64,000 nt of DNA from the NCBI GenBank assembly GCA_014384285.1, contig JACNGE010000006.1, positions 1 to 64,000 on the forward strand, given 5' to 3'. Positions 26,510 to 33,535 of the stretch are shown here, piece by piece. How positions within the stretch are numbered: the stretch's first letter is position 1; every line of letters starts with the position of its first letter. The DNA comes from Actinomycetota bacterium. GTDB lineage: Bacteria; Actinomycetota; Acidimicrobiia; Actinomarinales; Actinomarinaceae. A program made the translations under genes and the position numbers. The notes beneath the pieces were generated by a model, which had not been told where the DNA came from, searched no databases, and saw only the letters and a list, made by a program, of their open reading frames with translations.

Positions 26510-27433
26510 TACAGAATTCCAATTTTCAGTGTAGGACAAGCTTTCATACTTTCTTTGTTTCGCTTCATGAACTTTTTTTATATGATTAACTGCAGATGAA
26601 ACATCATTTTCTGAATATTTTGCCGAATTAGATTTGTCAAAATATTTCATATAATCTCTATTAGGACCAACAACAAATAACCCATTCGAACTTGCTTCAT
26701 ACAAAGGTAGTCCAACGGTTTCATATGTACTTGCGTGAAAATATATGTTGTGTTCATTAAGGGATTCTAAAAATTTCCCTGAATTGTGTCCTTCCTTACC
26801 TTCTTCAGAGCTATATTTGGTAATTTTCAGATTCGGAATATCATAAGAAATTTCATTTAGTACTTCTTCAATAAAAGTTGAATTTTTGTTCTCGATTTTA
26901 CTTAGAATACTAATTATTCCAACTTGAGTATTAGTATCTTTTAAAGATTTTTTTATTTCTCCAATTTCTATAAGTTTATTATGGAAACGACCGTTAATTA
27001 ATTTTGCAACATGATTGAGTTGGTAAATTATAAAATCACTTTGCCTAAAAGATTTATTTACAAAGTACCTCAACACAAAGTTCTTGAAATCCCTTTTTTC
27101 AAAAGGAAGTATGTTTTGAATCATTATGCAAGATTTATTTTTAGTCTTGAATCCGAAATTACCTAAATGTATAGTAGCTTCAGAGTTATTGATTAACTTC
27201 ATTTTATTTCTTCCTAAAAAAATATTTAGAAACGGATGGAAGATTCTATTTAAATTAGTCTCTATGTCTATGAAATCACCAATTTCAGAGCTAATTCTAG
27301 ATAAATTATTATTATGTAAAATAATTAGTTCAAGTTGCGATTCATTAATAGCTTTGATTGCATTTCTAACGACTTTTAAACCCCCGAGAGATTTTACACC
27401 GCATATATTTAGAACAATACTTTTATTCATCAA
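26495..27433 (-). CDS. glycosyltransferase (GT4-like, short)
   Basis: Protein of 312 residues, shorter than a normal GT4 enzyme. The C-terminal part has NIYFHASTYETVGLPLYEASSNGLFVVGPN, a clear EX7E donor-binding signature. The N-terminal half has GVKSLGGLKVVRNAI, matching the glycine-rich start of such enzymes, but the strand that normally begins the second half is weak (IISILSKIENKNS). It is alone on the minus strand, divergent from wecB across 50 bases. Role is presumably one sugar transfer in the same glycan. Confidence 0.68.
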   Translation of the reverse strand: MMNKSIVLNICGVKSLGGLKVVRNAIKAINESQLELIILHNNNLSRISSEIGDFIDIETNLNRIFHPFLNIFLGRNKMKLINNSEATIHLGNFGFKTKNKSCIMIQNILPFEKRDFKNFVLRYFVNKSFRQSDFIIYQLNHVAKLINGRFHNKLIEIGEIKKSLKDTNTQVGIISILSKIENKNSTFIEEVLNEISYDIPNLKITKYSSEEGKEGHNSGKFLESLNEHNIYFHASTYETVGLPLYEASSNGLFVVGPNRDYMKYFDKSNSAKYSENDVSSAVNHIKKVHEAKQRKYESLSYTENWNSVLEVI

Positions 27434-27471
27434 TTCAATAATAGTTGCTTATTAACAGCTAAATGTGTGAC

Positions 27472-27477
27472 TAAAAT
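27472..27477 (+). promoter_or_regulatory. -10 box TAAAAT before wecB
   Basis: TAAAAT lies 6 bases before GTG 27484. Same spacing pattern as at other first genes in the window. Confidence 0.35.
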
Positions 27478-27483
27478 CATAAT

Positions 27484-28563
27484 GTGGTAAAAAATAGTTT
27501 TGACGTAGCTCTAGTCGTAGGTACAAGACCAAACTTTATTAAAGCTGCGCCATTAGTAAAATATTTCGAAAATAAAAACTTAGATGTTTTATTCATTCAC
27601 ACAGGTCAGCACTGGGATAAAAATATGTCAGGAAATATATTTAAAGATCTTCAACTTAGGGAACCTGATATAAACCTAGAAACACCATTAGATGGAATGA
27701 ATCATCAATTAAGTTATATGATTAAAAGTATTGACAATACTTTAAGTAAAAATATAGTTCCTAAAGTTGGAGTTTTTGGTGATGTTACATCAACTCTTGC
27801 TGCAGCTTTAGTAGCAAAAAATAGAGAAATAGAACTTTTTCATGTCGAATCAGGTTTAAGATCTAGAAATATGATGATGCCAGAAGAAAGAAACAGGCTT
27901 GCAGTGGATGCTATAAGTGATTATTTGTTTACACCTTCAGATGATGCCGTCAAGAATCTAGTTGAAGAAAATATCAGCAAGGAAAAGATTTACAATGTTG
28001 GCAATATCATGATTGACACATTAAAAGCTAACTTAGAAAATATTCTAAGTTCCAAGACTCATGTAATGGATGAACTACAAATAGAGCAACCCTATTTTGT
28101 AATGACTTTACATAGACCTGGAAATTTGACCAATGAAGTACTTAATGGTATTTTCAAAGCCCTGGATGCTTTTAAAAAAGACTTTAAAATATTAATTCCT
28201 GCTCATCCAAGGCTATCTCAATACATAGAGAGTAATAATTTACATTATGACAACTTTTTATTCATAGAGCCTCTTCCATATATTAAATTTTTAGCTTTAG
28301 TCTCTGGAGCTGACTTAGTCCTAACTGATTCCGGTGGCTTACAAGAAGAAACTACTTTTTTGAATATAAAGTGTCTTACATTAAGAGAAGAGACTGAACG
28401 TCCGATTACTGTATCAAGCGGGACTAATAAAGTCATTGGAGTAAATACCGAAGTAATAATTAATGAAATAAATAAATCATTAGGGAGTAAACTACCTACT
28501 GAAATTAAAATTAAAAACTGGGATGGTAAAACTTCCCAAAGAATTTATGAAGCTTTGTATTAG
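27484..28563 (+). CDS. wecB: UDP-N-acetylglucosamine 2-epimerase (non-hydrolysing)
   Basis: Interconverts UDP-GlcNAc and UDP-ManNAc. It has VVGTRPNFIKAAPLVKYF near the start, HTGQHWDKNMS, GDVTSTLAAALVA, HVESGLRSRNMMMPEERNRLAVDAISD, LHRPGN, and LTDSGGLQEETTFLNIKCLTLREETERP, all canonical for WecB. Length 359 is typical. It starts with GTG. The next gene, 6 bases on, is a UDP-sugar dehydrogenase, so the pair probably makes UDP-ManNAcA or a related HexNAc uronate. It is clearly diverged from the other WecB-like protein of the island at 16212. Confidence 0.9.
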   Translation: MVKNSFDVALVVGTRPNFIKAAPLVKYFENKNLDVLFIHTGQHWDKNMSGNIFKDLQLREPDINLETPLDGMNHQLSYMIKSIDNTLSKNIVPKVGVFGDVTSTLAAALVAKNREIELFHVESGLRSRNMMMPEERNRLAVDAISDYLFTPSDDAVKNLVEENISKEKIYNVGNIMIDTLKANLENILSSKTHVMDELQIEQPYFVMTLHRPGNLTNEVLNGIFKALDAFKKDFKILIPAHPRLSQYIESNNLHYDNFLFIEPLPYIKFLALVSGADLVLTDSGGLQEETTFLNIKCLTLREETERPITVSSGTNKVIGVNTEVIINEINKSLGSKLPTEIKIKNWDGKTSQRIYEALY

Positions 28564-28569
28564 AGGAAA

Positions 28570-29832
28570 ATGAGTAAATTTAAATATGATGTTGGTGTAA
28601 TTGGCCTTGGTTATGTTGGATTACCCCTCGCCATACAAGCTACAAGCTCCAAGCTTAAGGTTTATGGATATGATATCAATGAGAAAAGAGTTTCTGATTA
28701 CAACGATGGACAGTCATCTATAGAAGACATTTCAAATCAAGAGTTGCAAAAGTCACTTAAAGATGGATTATTTCTATCAGCTGACTCAAAGTACTTGTCA
28801 GATTCTGAAGTAATTGTTATTAGCGTTCCAACTCCATTAACTGATTACCAACCAGACCTTAGCTTTGTCAGGAGCGCAGCAGAAACTATTGCTCAACATA
28901 TAGTAAAAGAACAAATCATTATCCTTGAATCTACTACGTATCCAGGTACAACTGTTGAAGTTTTAGTACCGATAATTGAAGACATTTCAGGTCTGAAGGC
29001 GGGAGTTGACTTCTATGCAGGGTATTCACCCGAAAGAATTGATCCAGGTAATGAAAAATGGAATTTTAAAAATACTCCAAAAATAATTAGCGGGATAAAT
29101 GAAAAGTCTCTTCAGAAGATAAAAGCTTTCTATGAGAAAATTATAGACTCGGTTGTTTCAGTTGGAGGTACTAAAGAGGCGGAAATGGTGAAACTACTTG
29201 AGAATACTTATAGACACGTAAATATAGCCCTTATTAATGAGCTTGCAATTTTATGCAATATGTTAGAAATAGATATCTGGGAAGTTGTAGATGCCGCAAA
29301 AACAAAACCTTTTGGCTTTGAATCATTTAGGCCGGGTCCAGGTGTTGGAGGGCACTGTATTCCAGTTGATCCAAATTATTTATCATTCAAAACAAGACAA
29401 ATTGGCAAGCCGGTGAGGTTTGTTGAACTTGCACAAGAAATAAACAATTCTATGCCAAATTATGTAGTCACAAGGCTTTTAGAAAAAATGAATTTATTGG
29501 AAAAGCCATTCAAGAATTCAAATATATTAATTCTTGGGGTTGCTTATAAAAAAGATATTGGAGATGTTAGAGAATCTCCCGCTCTAGGTATAATTGAAAA
29601 CCTTCTTGATAGGGGAGTCAATGTAAAGTACTTTGACCCCTATGTAGGTGAAATTGATGTCAAAAATCAAAAAATCAACAAAGAGGAAAGCCTAGATAAT
29701 ATTAAGAATTATGATTTAATTTTAGTTCACACCGCACATACTGAATTCGAAAAATTCGATTTTAACAACATTACAGTTCCAATTTTTGATGCAACTGGTA
29801 GCAGTCATTACCAGAATGCAGAAAGGATATAG
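28570..29832 (+). CDS. UDP-HexNAc 6-dehydrogenase (WecC/WbpA family)
   Basis: Four-electron NAD-dependent dehydrogenase that makes a UDP-HexNAc uronate. Motifs are VIGLGYVGLPLA near residue 10, SVPTPLTDYQPDLSF, STTYPGTT, YSPERIDPGN, GFESFRPGPGVGGHCIPVDPNYL with catalytic Cys263, and GVAYKKDIGDVRESPA in the C-terminal domain. These are typical of UDP-N-acetyl-D-mannosamine or glucosamine dehydrogenases rather than of ugd. With wecB just upstream, UDP-ManNAcA is the likely product, although WbpA-type oxidation of UDP-GlcNAc is possible. Last gene of the polysaccharide island; its final bases contain the ribosome site of ppc. Confidence 0.88.
   Translation: MSKFKYDVGVIGLGYVGLPLAIQATSSKLKVYGYDINEKRVSDYNDGQSSIEDISNQELQKSLKDGLFLSADSKYLSDSEVIVISVPTPLTDYQPDLSFVRSAAETIAQHIVKEQIIILESTTYPGTTVEVLVPIIEDISGLKAGVDFYAGYSPERIDPGNEKWNFKNTPKIISGINEKSLQKIKAFYEKIIDSVVSVGGTKEAEMVKLLENTYRHVNIALINELAILCNMLEIDIWEVVDAAKTKPFGFESFRPGPGVGGHCIPVDPNYLSFKTRQIGKPVRFVELAQEINNSMPNYVVTRLLEKMNLLEKPFKNSNILILGVAYKKDIGDVRESPALGIIENLLDRGVNVKYFDPYVGEIDVKNQKINKEESLDNIKNYDLILVHTAHTEFEKFDFNNITVPIFDATGSSHYQNAERI
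29822..29827 (+). promoter_or_regulatory. ribosome binding site for the ATT-start ppc
   Basis: AAAGGA at 29822-29827 lies inside the last codons of the dehydrogenase gene and is followed after 7 bases by ATT 29835. No ATG, GTG or TTG is in that frame nearby, so this site decides the start. Confidence 0.5.
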
Positions 29833-29834
29833 CT

Positions 29835-32279
29835 ATTTCCGGCGAATTTTCTACACTGTCTAAAACTATCAATATATTAGCAAGTGAGCTGGGACAGGTT
29901 ATAAAAAAACAAGCTGGAGAAAAATATTACAATATTGTTGAAGACATTAGATTAAACTCGAAAAAATATAGGTCATCAAATAATCCAAAGTACCTTGATA
30001 TTGCTTTTGAAGAACTAAAAAAATTAAATTCTAAGGAGATTTTAATTGTTGCAAAAGCGTTTACACTATATTTCTATTTAGCAAATATATCTGAACAAGT
30101 ATTTAGAGAATCTTTCGCTGTCTCTGAAAAGCGGAATTTAATTAACGAGAGAAAGAAATATAAATTTTCACCAGTATTTACTGCTCACCCAACAGAAAGC
30201 GCTAGGCAATCTACATTAAATAAAATTTATAGAATTGGAGAAATTATTTCTGAAAACAAATCAGGTTCTATAAATGATATAAATAATATAATCACAGAGC
30301 TTTGGTACACAAGAGAAGTCAGGTCAATTAAACCTAATCCACTTGATGAAGTTAAGTCTCTTCTTTACTACTTAGATATCATATATAATGATGTTTTCAC
30401 AGATATTAAGGATGACGAAACTGTCAACCCAGATCAAAATAATAATATTCTTAGTTTGGGTTCATGGGTAGGTGGTGATCGTGATGGAAATCCATATGTT
30501 ACTAAAAAGATTACTGAACAATCGTTGGAAATTTATTCAAAACAAATAATAAATATCTATATGGATAAAATTAAGAAATTCTCTGAGGAGTTTAGTTTTT
30601 CAACAAGTTATATAAAAACCCCTAAGAAACTTAATCAAAGAATTGATGAGTACAGTAAAATTCTCAAAAAAGAATATAGCCACTATGCAAAAGTAAATTT
30701 TGATGAACCTTTCAGAATTTTTCTCTCACTTGTTTTCCATAGATTAGAAAATTTTCAAGAAAAAAATTCTGGCTATCAAAGTTTTGATGAATTCAATAGT
30801 GATATGAAACTTTTAGATTTTTCATTACGGGAGTCACTTAACATTACTCGTCATGACAATAGTTTTTCAAAATTTCTTGAATATATTGATGTATTTGAAT
30901 TTCATGGAGTGTCTTTAGATATTAGAGAGAATTCAAAAGTTATTAATAATCCTCAACTTTATCAAAAGCAAAATTTAGAATTCATAAAAGTTCTTGAATC
31001 CATTCCTGATTGGAAAAATTTATATGGCAGTAAAGTAATTAATTCAATAATACTTTCGATGACCAAAAGTGATTCTGACATACTAAATTTATTCAAGTTA
31101 AGCAAACGTCATATTAAATCAAGCAAAGATATTCCAATGATTGTTCCATTACTAGAGGAGATAGATGATTTACAAAATTCTGAAGTATTTTTAGAACAAC
31201 TGTTATCCAATAATGGTTATAGAAAACATATAAATAAATATCACGATTCCACCCAAGAAATAATGCTGGGGTATTCAGATTCAAATAAGGACGGAGGAAT
31301 TATCTCTTCGCAGTGGAATGTTTATAAAGCCCAAATTTCGCTATACAAAAAAGGTGAAGATCATAATTGTAACATTGTTTTCTTTCATGGCAGAGGGGGA
31401 ACCATCAGTAGGGGTGGTGGTCCAACCTACAACTCGATACTTTCTCAACCAGAGGGGACAATCTCAAATCAGATACGATACACAGAACAAGGAGAAGTAA
31501 TTTCTGATAAATACTCTACTGCTAATCTGGCTAAAGAGAACTTAAAATTAGGAATAGCAGCTTTTTTATCAGCAAGCTCTACAAGTCTTAAAGATAATAA
31601 AAAAGAGAATGCACTCATTGAAGAGTTATCTATTTCATCACTTAAAAAATATCAAGATTTAATATCTGACAAGAATCTAATGACATATTTCGAAAAAGTT
31701 ACACCAGTTAAATTACTATCTACCTTAAACATAGGCTCCAGACCCTCTAAAAGGTCCTCTGAGAGCACAATAGATAGCTACAGGGCAATTCCATGGGTTT
31801 TTGGATGGGCACAGACTAGACAGACCCTCACAGGTTGGTATGGAGCTGGAACTGCAATTCTTGAAAGTATCGACAAAAATGGATTGAAGACAGTCCAAAG
31901 TGCTTATAGAAATTCTCCATTTTTGAAAAATTTAATCAGCAATATTGAAATGACAGTTGTGAAATCTGATTTAACTATATCAAGAATGTATATCGATCAG
32001 CTTTTGGATAAGAAGCACAAATATTTATTTGATGAAATAGTTACTGAGTCCAAAAAGGTAATTAAGGCTATAAAATTAGTAACTAATAATGAGTTGCTTG
32101 AGGATAATCCAATCTTAAGAAACACTTTACAAGTCAGGAATGCTTATTTAGATCCACTTTCACTTATTCAAATTCTATTAATGAAAAAGCTTTCAAATAA
32201 AGATATAACCAATGAAGAGAGGACAGCGCTTTTATTGTCAATAAATGGTCTAGCTGCTGGACTTAGAAACACTGGCTGA
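29835..32279 (+). CDS. ppc: phosphoenolpyruvate carboxylase with non-standard start codon
   Basis: Adds bicarbonate to phosphoenolpyruvate to give oxaloacetate, refilling the citric acid cycle. Full-length motifs run in one frame. With ATT 29835 as codon 1 they are LASELGQVIKKQAGE near 16-30, the catalytic-His motif FTAHPTES (115-122), GSWVGGDRDGNP (209-220), GVSLDIREN, YSDSNKDGG, FHGRGGTISRGGGPT (517-531), GSRPSKR (634-640) and a C-terminus ending in NTG, as expected. The frame is open from a stop at 29799, but from there to 30456 it holds no ATG, GTG or TTG. A start at TTG 30456 would remove the catalytic histidine, so ATT 29835 (after AAAGGA) or ATA 29829 is most likely. Length is about 814 residues, somewhat short for the family (880-960). 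Its last 30 bases overlap the convergent peptidase gene. Confidence 0.88.
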   Translation: MSGEFSTLSKTINILASELGQVIKKQAGEKYYNIVEDIRLNSKKYRSSNNPKYLDIAFEELKKLNSKEILIVAKAFTLYFYLANISEQVFRESFAVSEKRNLINERKKYKFSPVFTAHPTESARQSTLNKIYRIGEIISENKSGSINDINNIITELWYTREVRSIKPNPLDEVKSLLYYLDIIYNDVFTDIKDDETVNPDQNNNILSLGSWVGGDRDGNPYVTKKITEQSLEIYSKQIINIYMDKIKKFSEEFSFSTSYIKTPKKLNQRIDEYSKILKKEYSHYAKVNFDEPFRIFLSLVFHRLENFQEKNSGYQSFDEFNSDMKLLDFSLRESLNITRHDNSFSKFLEYIDVFEFHGVSLDIRENSKVINNPQLYQKQNLEFIKVLESIPDWKNLYGSKVINSIILSMTKSDSDILNLFKLSKRHIKSSKDIPMIVPLLEEIDDLQNSEVFLEQLLSNNGYRKHINKYHDSTQEIMLGYSDSNKDGGIISSQWNVYKAQISLYKKGEDHNCNIVFFHGRGGTISRGGGPTYNSILSQPEGTISNQIRYTEQGEVISDKYSTANLAKENLKLGIAAFLSASSTSLKDNKKENALIEELSISSLKKYQDLISDKNLMTYFEKVTPVKLLSTLNIGSRPSKRSSESTIDSYRAIPWVFGWAQTRQTLTGWYGAGTAILESIDKNGLKTVQSAYRNSPFLKNLISNIEMTVVKSDLTISRMYIDQLLDKKHKYLFDEIVTESKKVIKAIKLVTNNELLEDNPILRNTLQVRNAYLDPLSLIQILLMKKLSNKDITNEERTALLLSINGLAAGLRNTG

Positions 32280-33398
32280 TAAGTCTCTAAGTTCGAAATG
32301 CATTTCATCTGGTGAGGTCCATGTTCCACCCCACGCGAAACCCCAAGAGTTAAAGATTTCAACAACTCTAGGGACATATCCTGATTTAGTATTTATATCA
32401 ATAGCAATACCCCAGGCATGTCTTGAAATTGAACCCCCAGCATCAAAACGAGATATCCTTCTCGGCGCATAGCATCCACCGGAAGTTGTAAACTCTTCTC
32501 TAGAGAGTGTATCTGCAAGCCCTTCTGCTTTTATCTGATTTAATGCACCTCTTAGTGGTTCCCACATCAACCTATGGCAAGTCGTTCTGCCAATAATGGG
32601 CATGCTTATTCTCTCTATATTTTCATTTCTCCACTTGGGTTCTGTAATTATCCATGTTCCATCTTTTTCTTTAATTTGAAAATCACCAAACATTTGTTTT
32701 ACTAAAGCATTCGGTAGCACCCAATTTTTATTGGGCTTTGAATTTTTATTAGAAACCTTAATCTTGTCATATTTGATATTCCTATAGAACTCAATTAAAT
32801 GATTCTCTGTAATTTTGTTATCCCATATAATTGCTTGAATATTTCTGTAGATTCCAAGATTGAAACCAGTTTTTTTATTAACAACTGCCTCAAACCAACC
32901 TAATTCTGAATCTGGAATGATATCTCCAACAACTATCTCCATGGGTTCTCCATTAAGTCCTACTAAGTGAATAATGTCGCCAATTTGAATAGAGTATAAA
33001 TTTGCAGTTAGTTCTGAAATGATGATTAAGTCTTCGTTAATTTTTTCTGAGATTTTTTTCGTATATATGTATTTCACAAAATCTTTTTCAACAGTTTTTA
33101 CTGAGATGCTATAGAGATAATCTTTTTTAGTCGTTAATTTTTCATTACCGTATTCATCCGTAATTTTTTCTAATCCAACATTAGCCCTTCCAATAAAACT
33201 TAAATTAGTATTTAGATTTTTTGCGCCCTGAATTATTTCATTTGTGACGCTGTAGAATAAACTTCCAGATTGAGATATTGTCATTGTCTCATAGTTATCT
33301 ATTCTATTAGATTTTTGAACATCATTATCTTCATCAGCAAAGGCGATGGAGGGCGTCATAGACAGGAAAAAAATTACTGCAAATAAATATTTTTTCAT
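32250..33398 (-). CDS. VanY-like D-alanyl-D-alanine carboxypeptidase (peptidase M15)
   Basis: Secreted zinc peptidase acting on peptidoglycan stem peptides. A signal peptide spans residues 1-22 (MKKYLFAVIFF...AFADED). A poorly conserved region follows to about 240, then the M15 domain: TSGGCYAPRR, SRHAWGIAIDIN with the first zinc His/Asp pair, and GGTWTSPDEMHFE with the last zinc His and catalytic Glu. At 382 residues it is long for VanY because of the N-terminal region, which may bind wall or membrane. TAATAT lies 6 bases before the ATG on this strand. Confidence 0.82.
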   Translation of the reverse strand: MKKYLFAVIFFLSMTPSIAFADEDNDVQKSNRIDNYETMTISQSGSLFYSVTNEIIQGAKNLNTNLSFIGRANVGLEKITDEYGNEKLTTKKDYLYSISVKTVEKDFVKYIYTKKISEKINEDLIIISELTANLYSIQIGDIIHLVGLNGEPMEIVVGDIIPDSELGWFEAVVNKKTGFNLGIYRNIQAIIWDNKITENHLIEFYRNIKYDKIKVSNKNSKPNKNWVLPNALVKQMFGDFQIKEKDGTWIITEPKWRNENIERISMPIIGRTTCHRLMWEPLRGALNQIKAEGLADTLSREEFTTSGGCYAPRRISRFDAGGSISRHAWGIAIDINTKSGYVPRVVEIFNSWGFAWGGTWTSPDEMHFELRDLSASVSKSSS

Positions 33399-33453
33399 AA
33401 AACAATATTACAGCATTTAAAAATAAGTAAAAAAACCTATTTCTGTGTAATTA

Positions 33454-33481
33454 TTGAGAAAGAGTTTTCCAGAGTTATAGA
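33454..33481 (+). promoter_or_regulatory. candidate sigma-70 promoter of the RND exporter gene
   Basis: TTGAGA (33454-33459), a 16-base gap and TATAGA (33476-33481) form a reasonable promoter in the 137-base divergent gap. A GGAG motif 8-11 bases before ATG 33536 would be the ribosome site. Confidence 0.35.
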
Positions 33482-33535
33482 TTAAACCGTGGATTTATTA
33501 TTATTAGGCTAGTTTAAAAAAATGGAGTTAATTTA

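Noticed and set aside
27126-27455. 109-codon plus-strand frame
   Set aside because: Antisense to the short glycosyltransferase, which has a clear EX7E motif; this frame has none.
229-29832. Integrase, transposon or att repeat of the island
   Set aside because: No recombinase gene and no second copy of the tRNA 3' end could be seen by eye.
30456-32279. ppc starting at TTG 30456 (607 codons)
   Set aside because: It would lack the catalytic FTAHPTES block, which is in the same open frame upstream.
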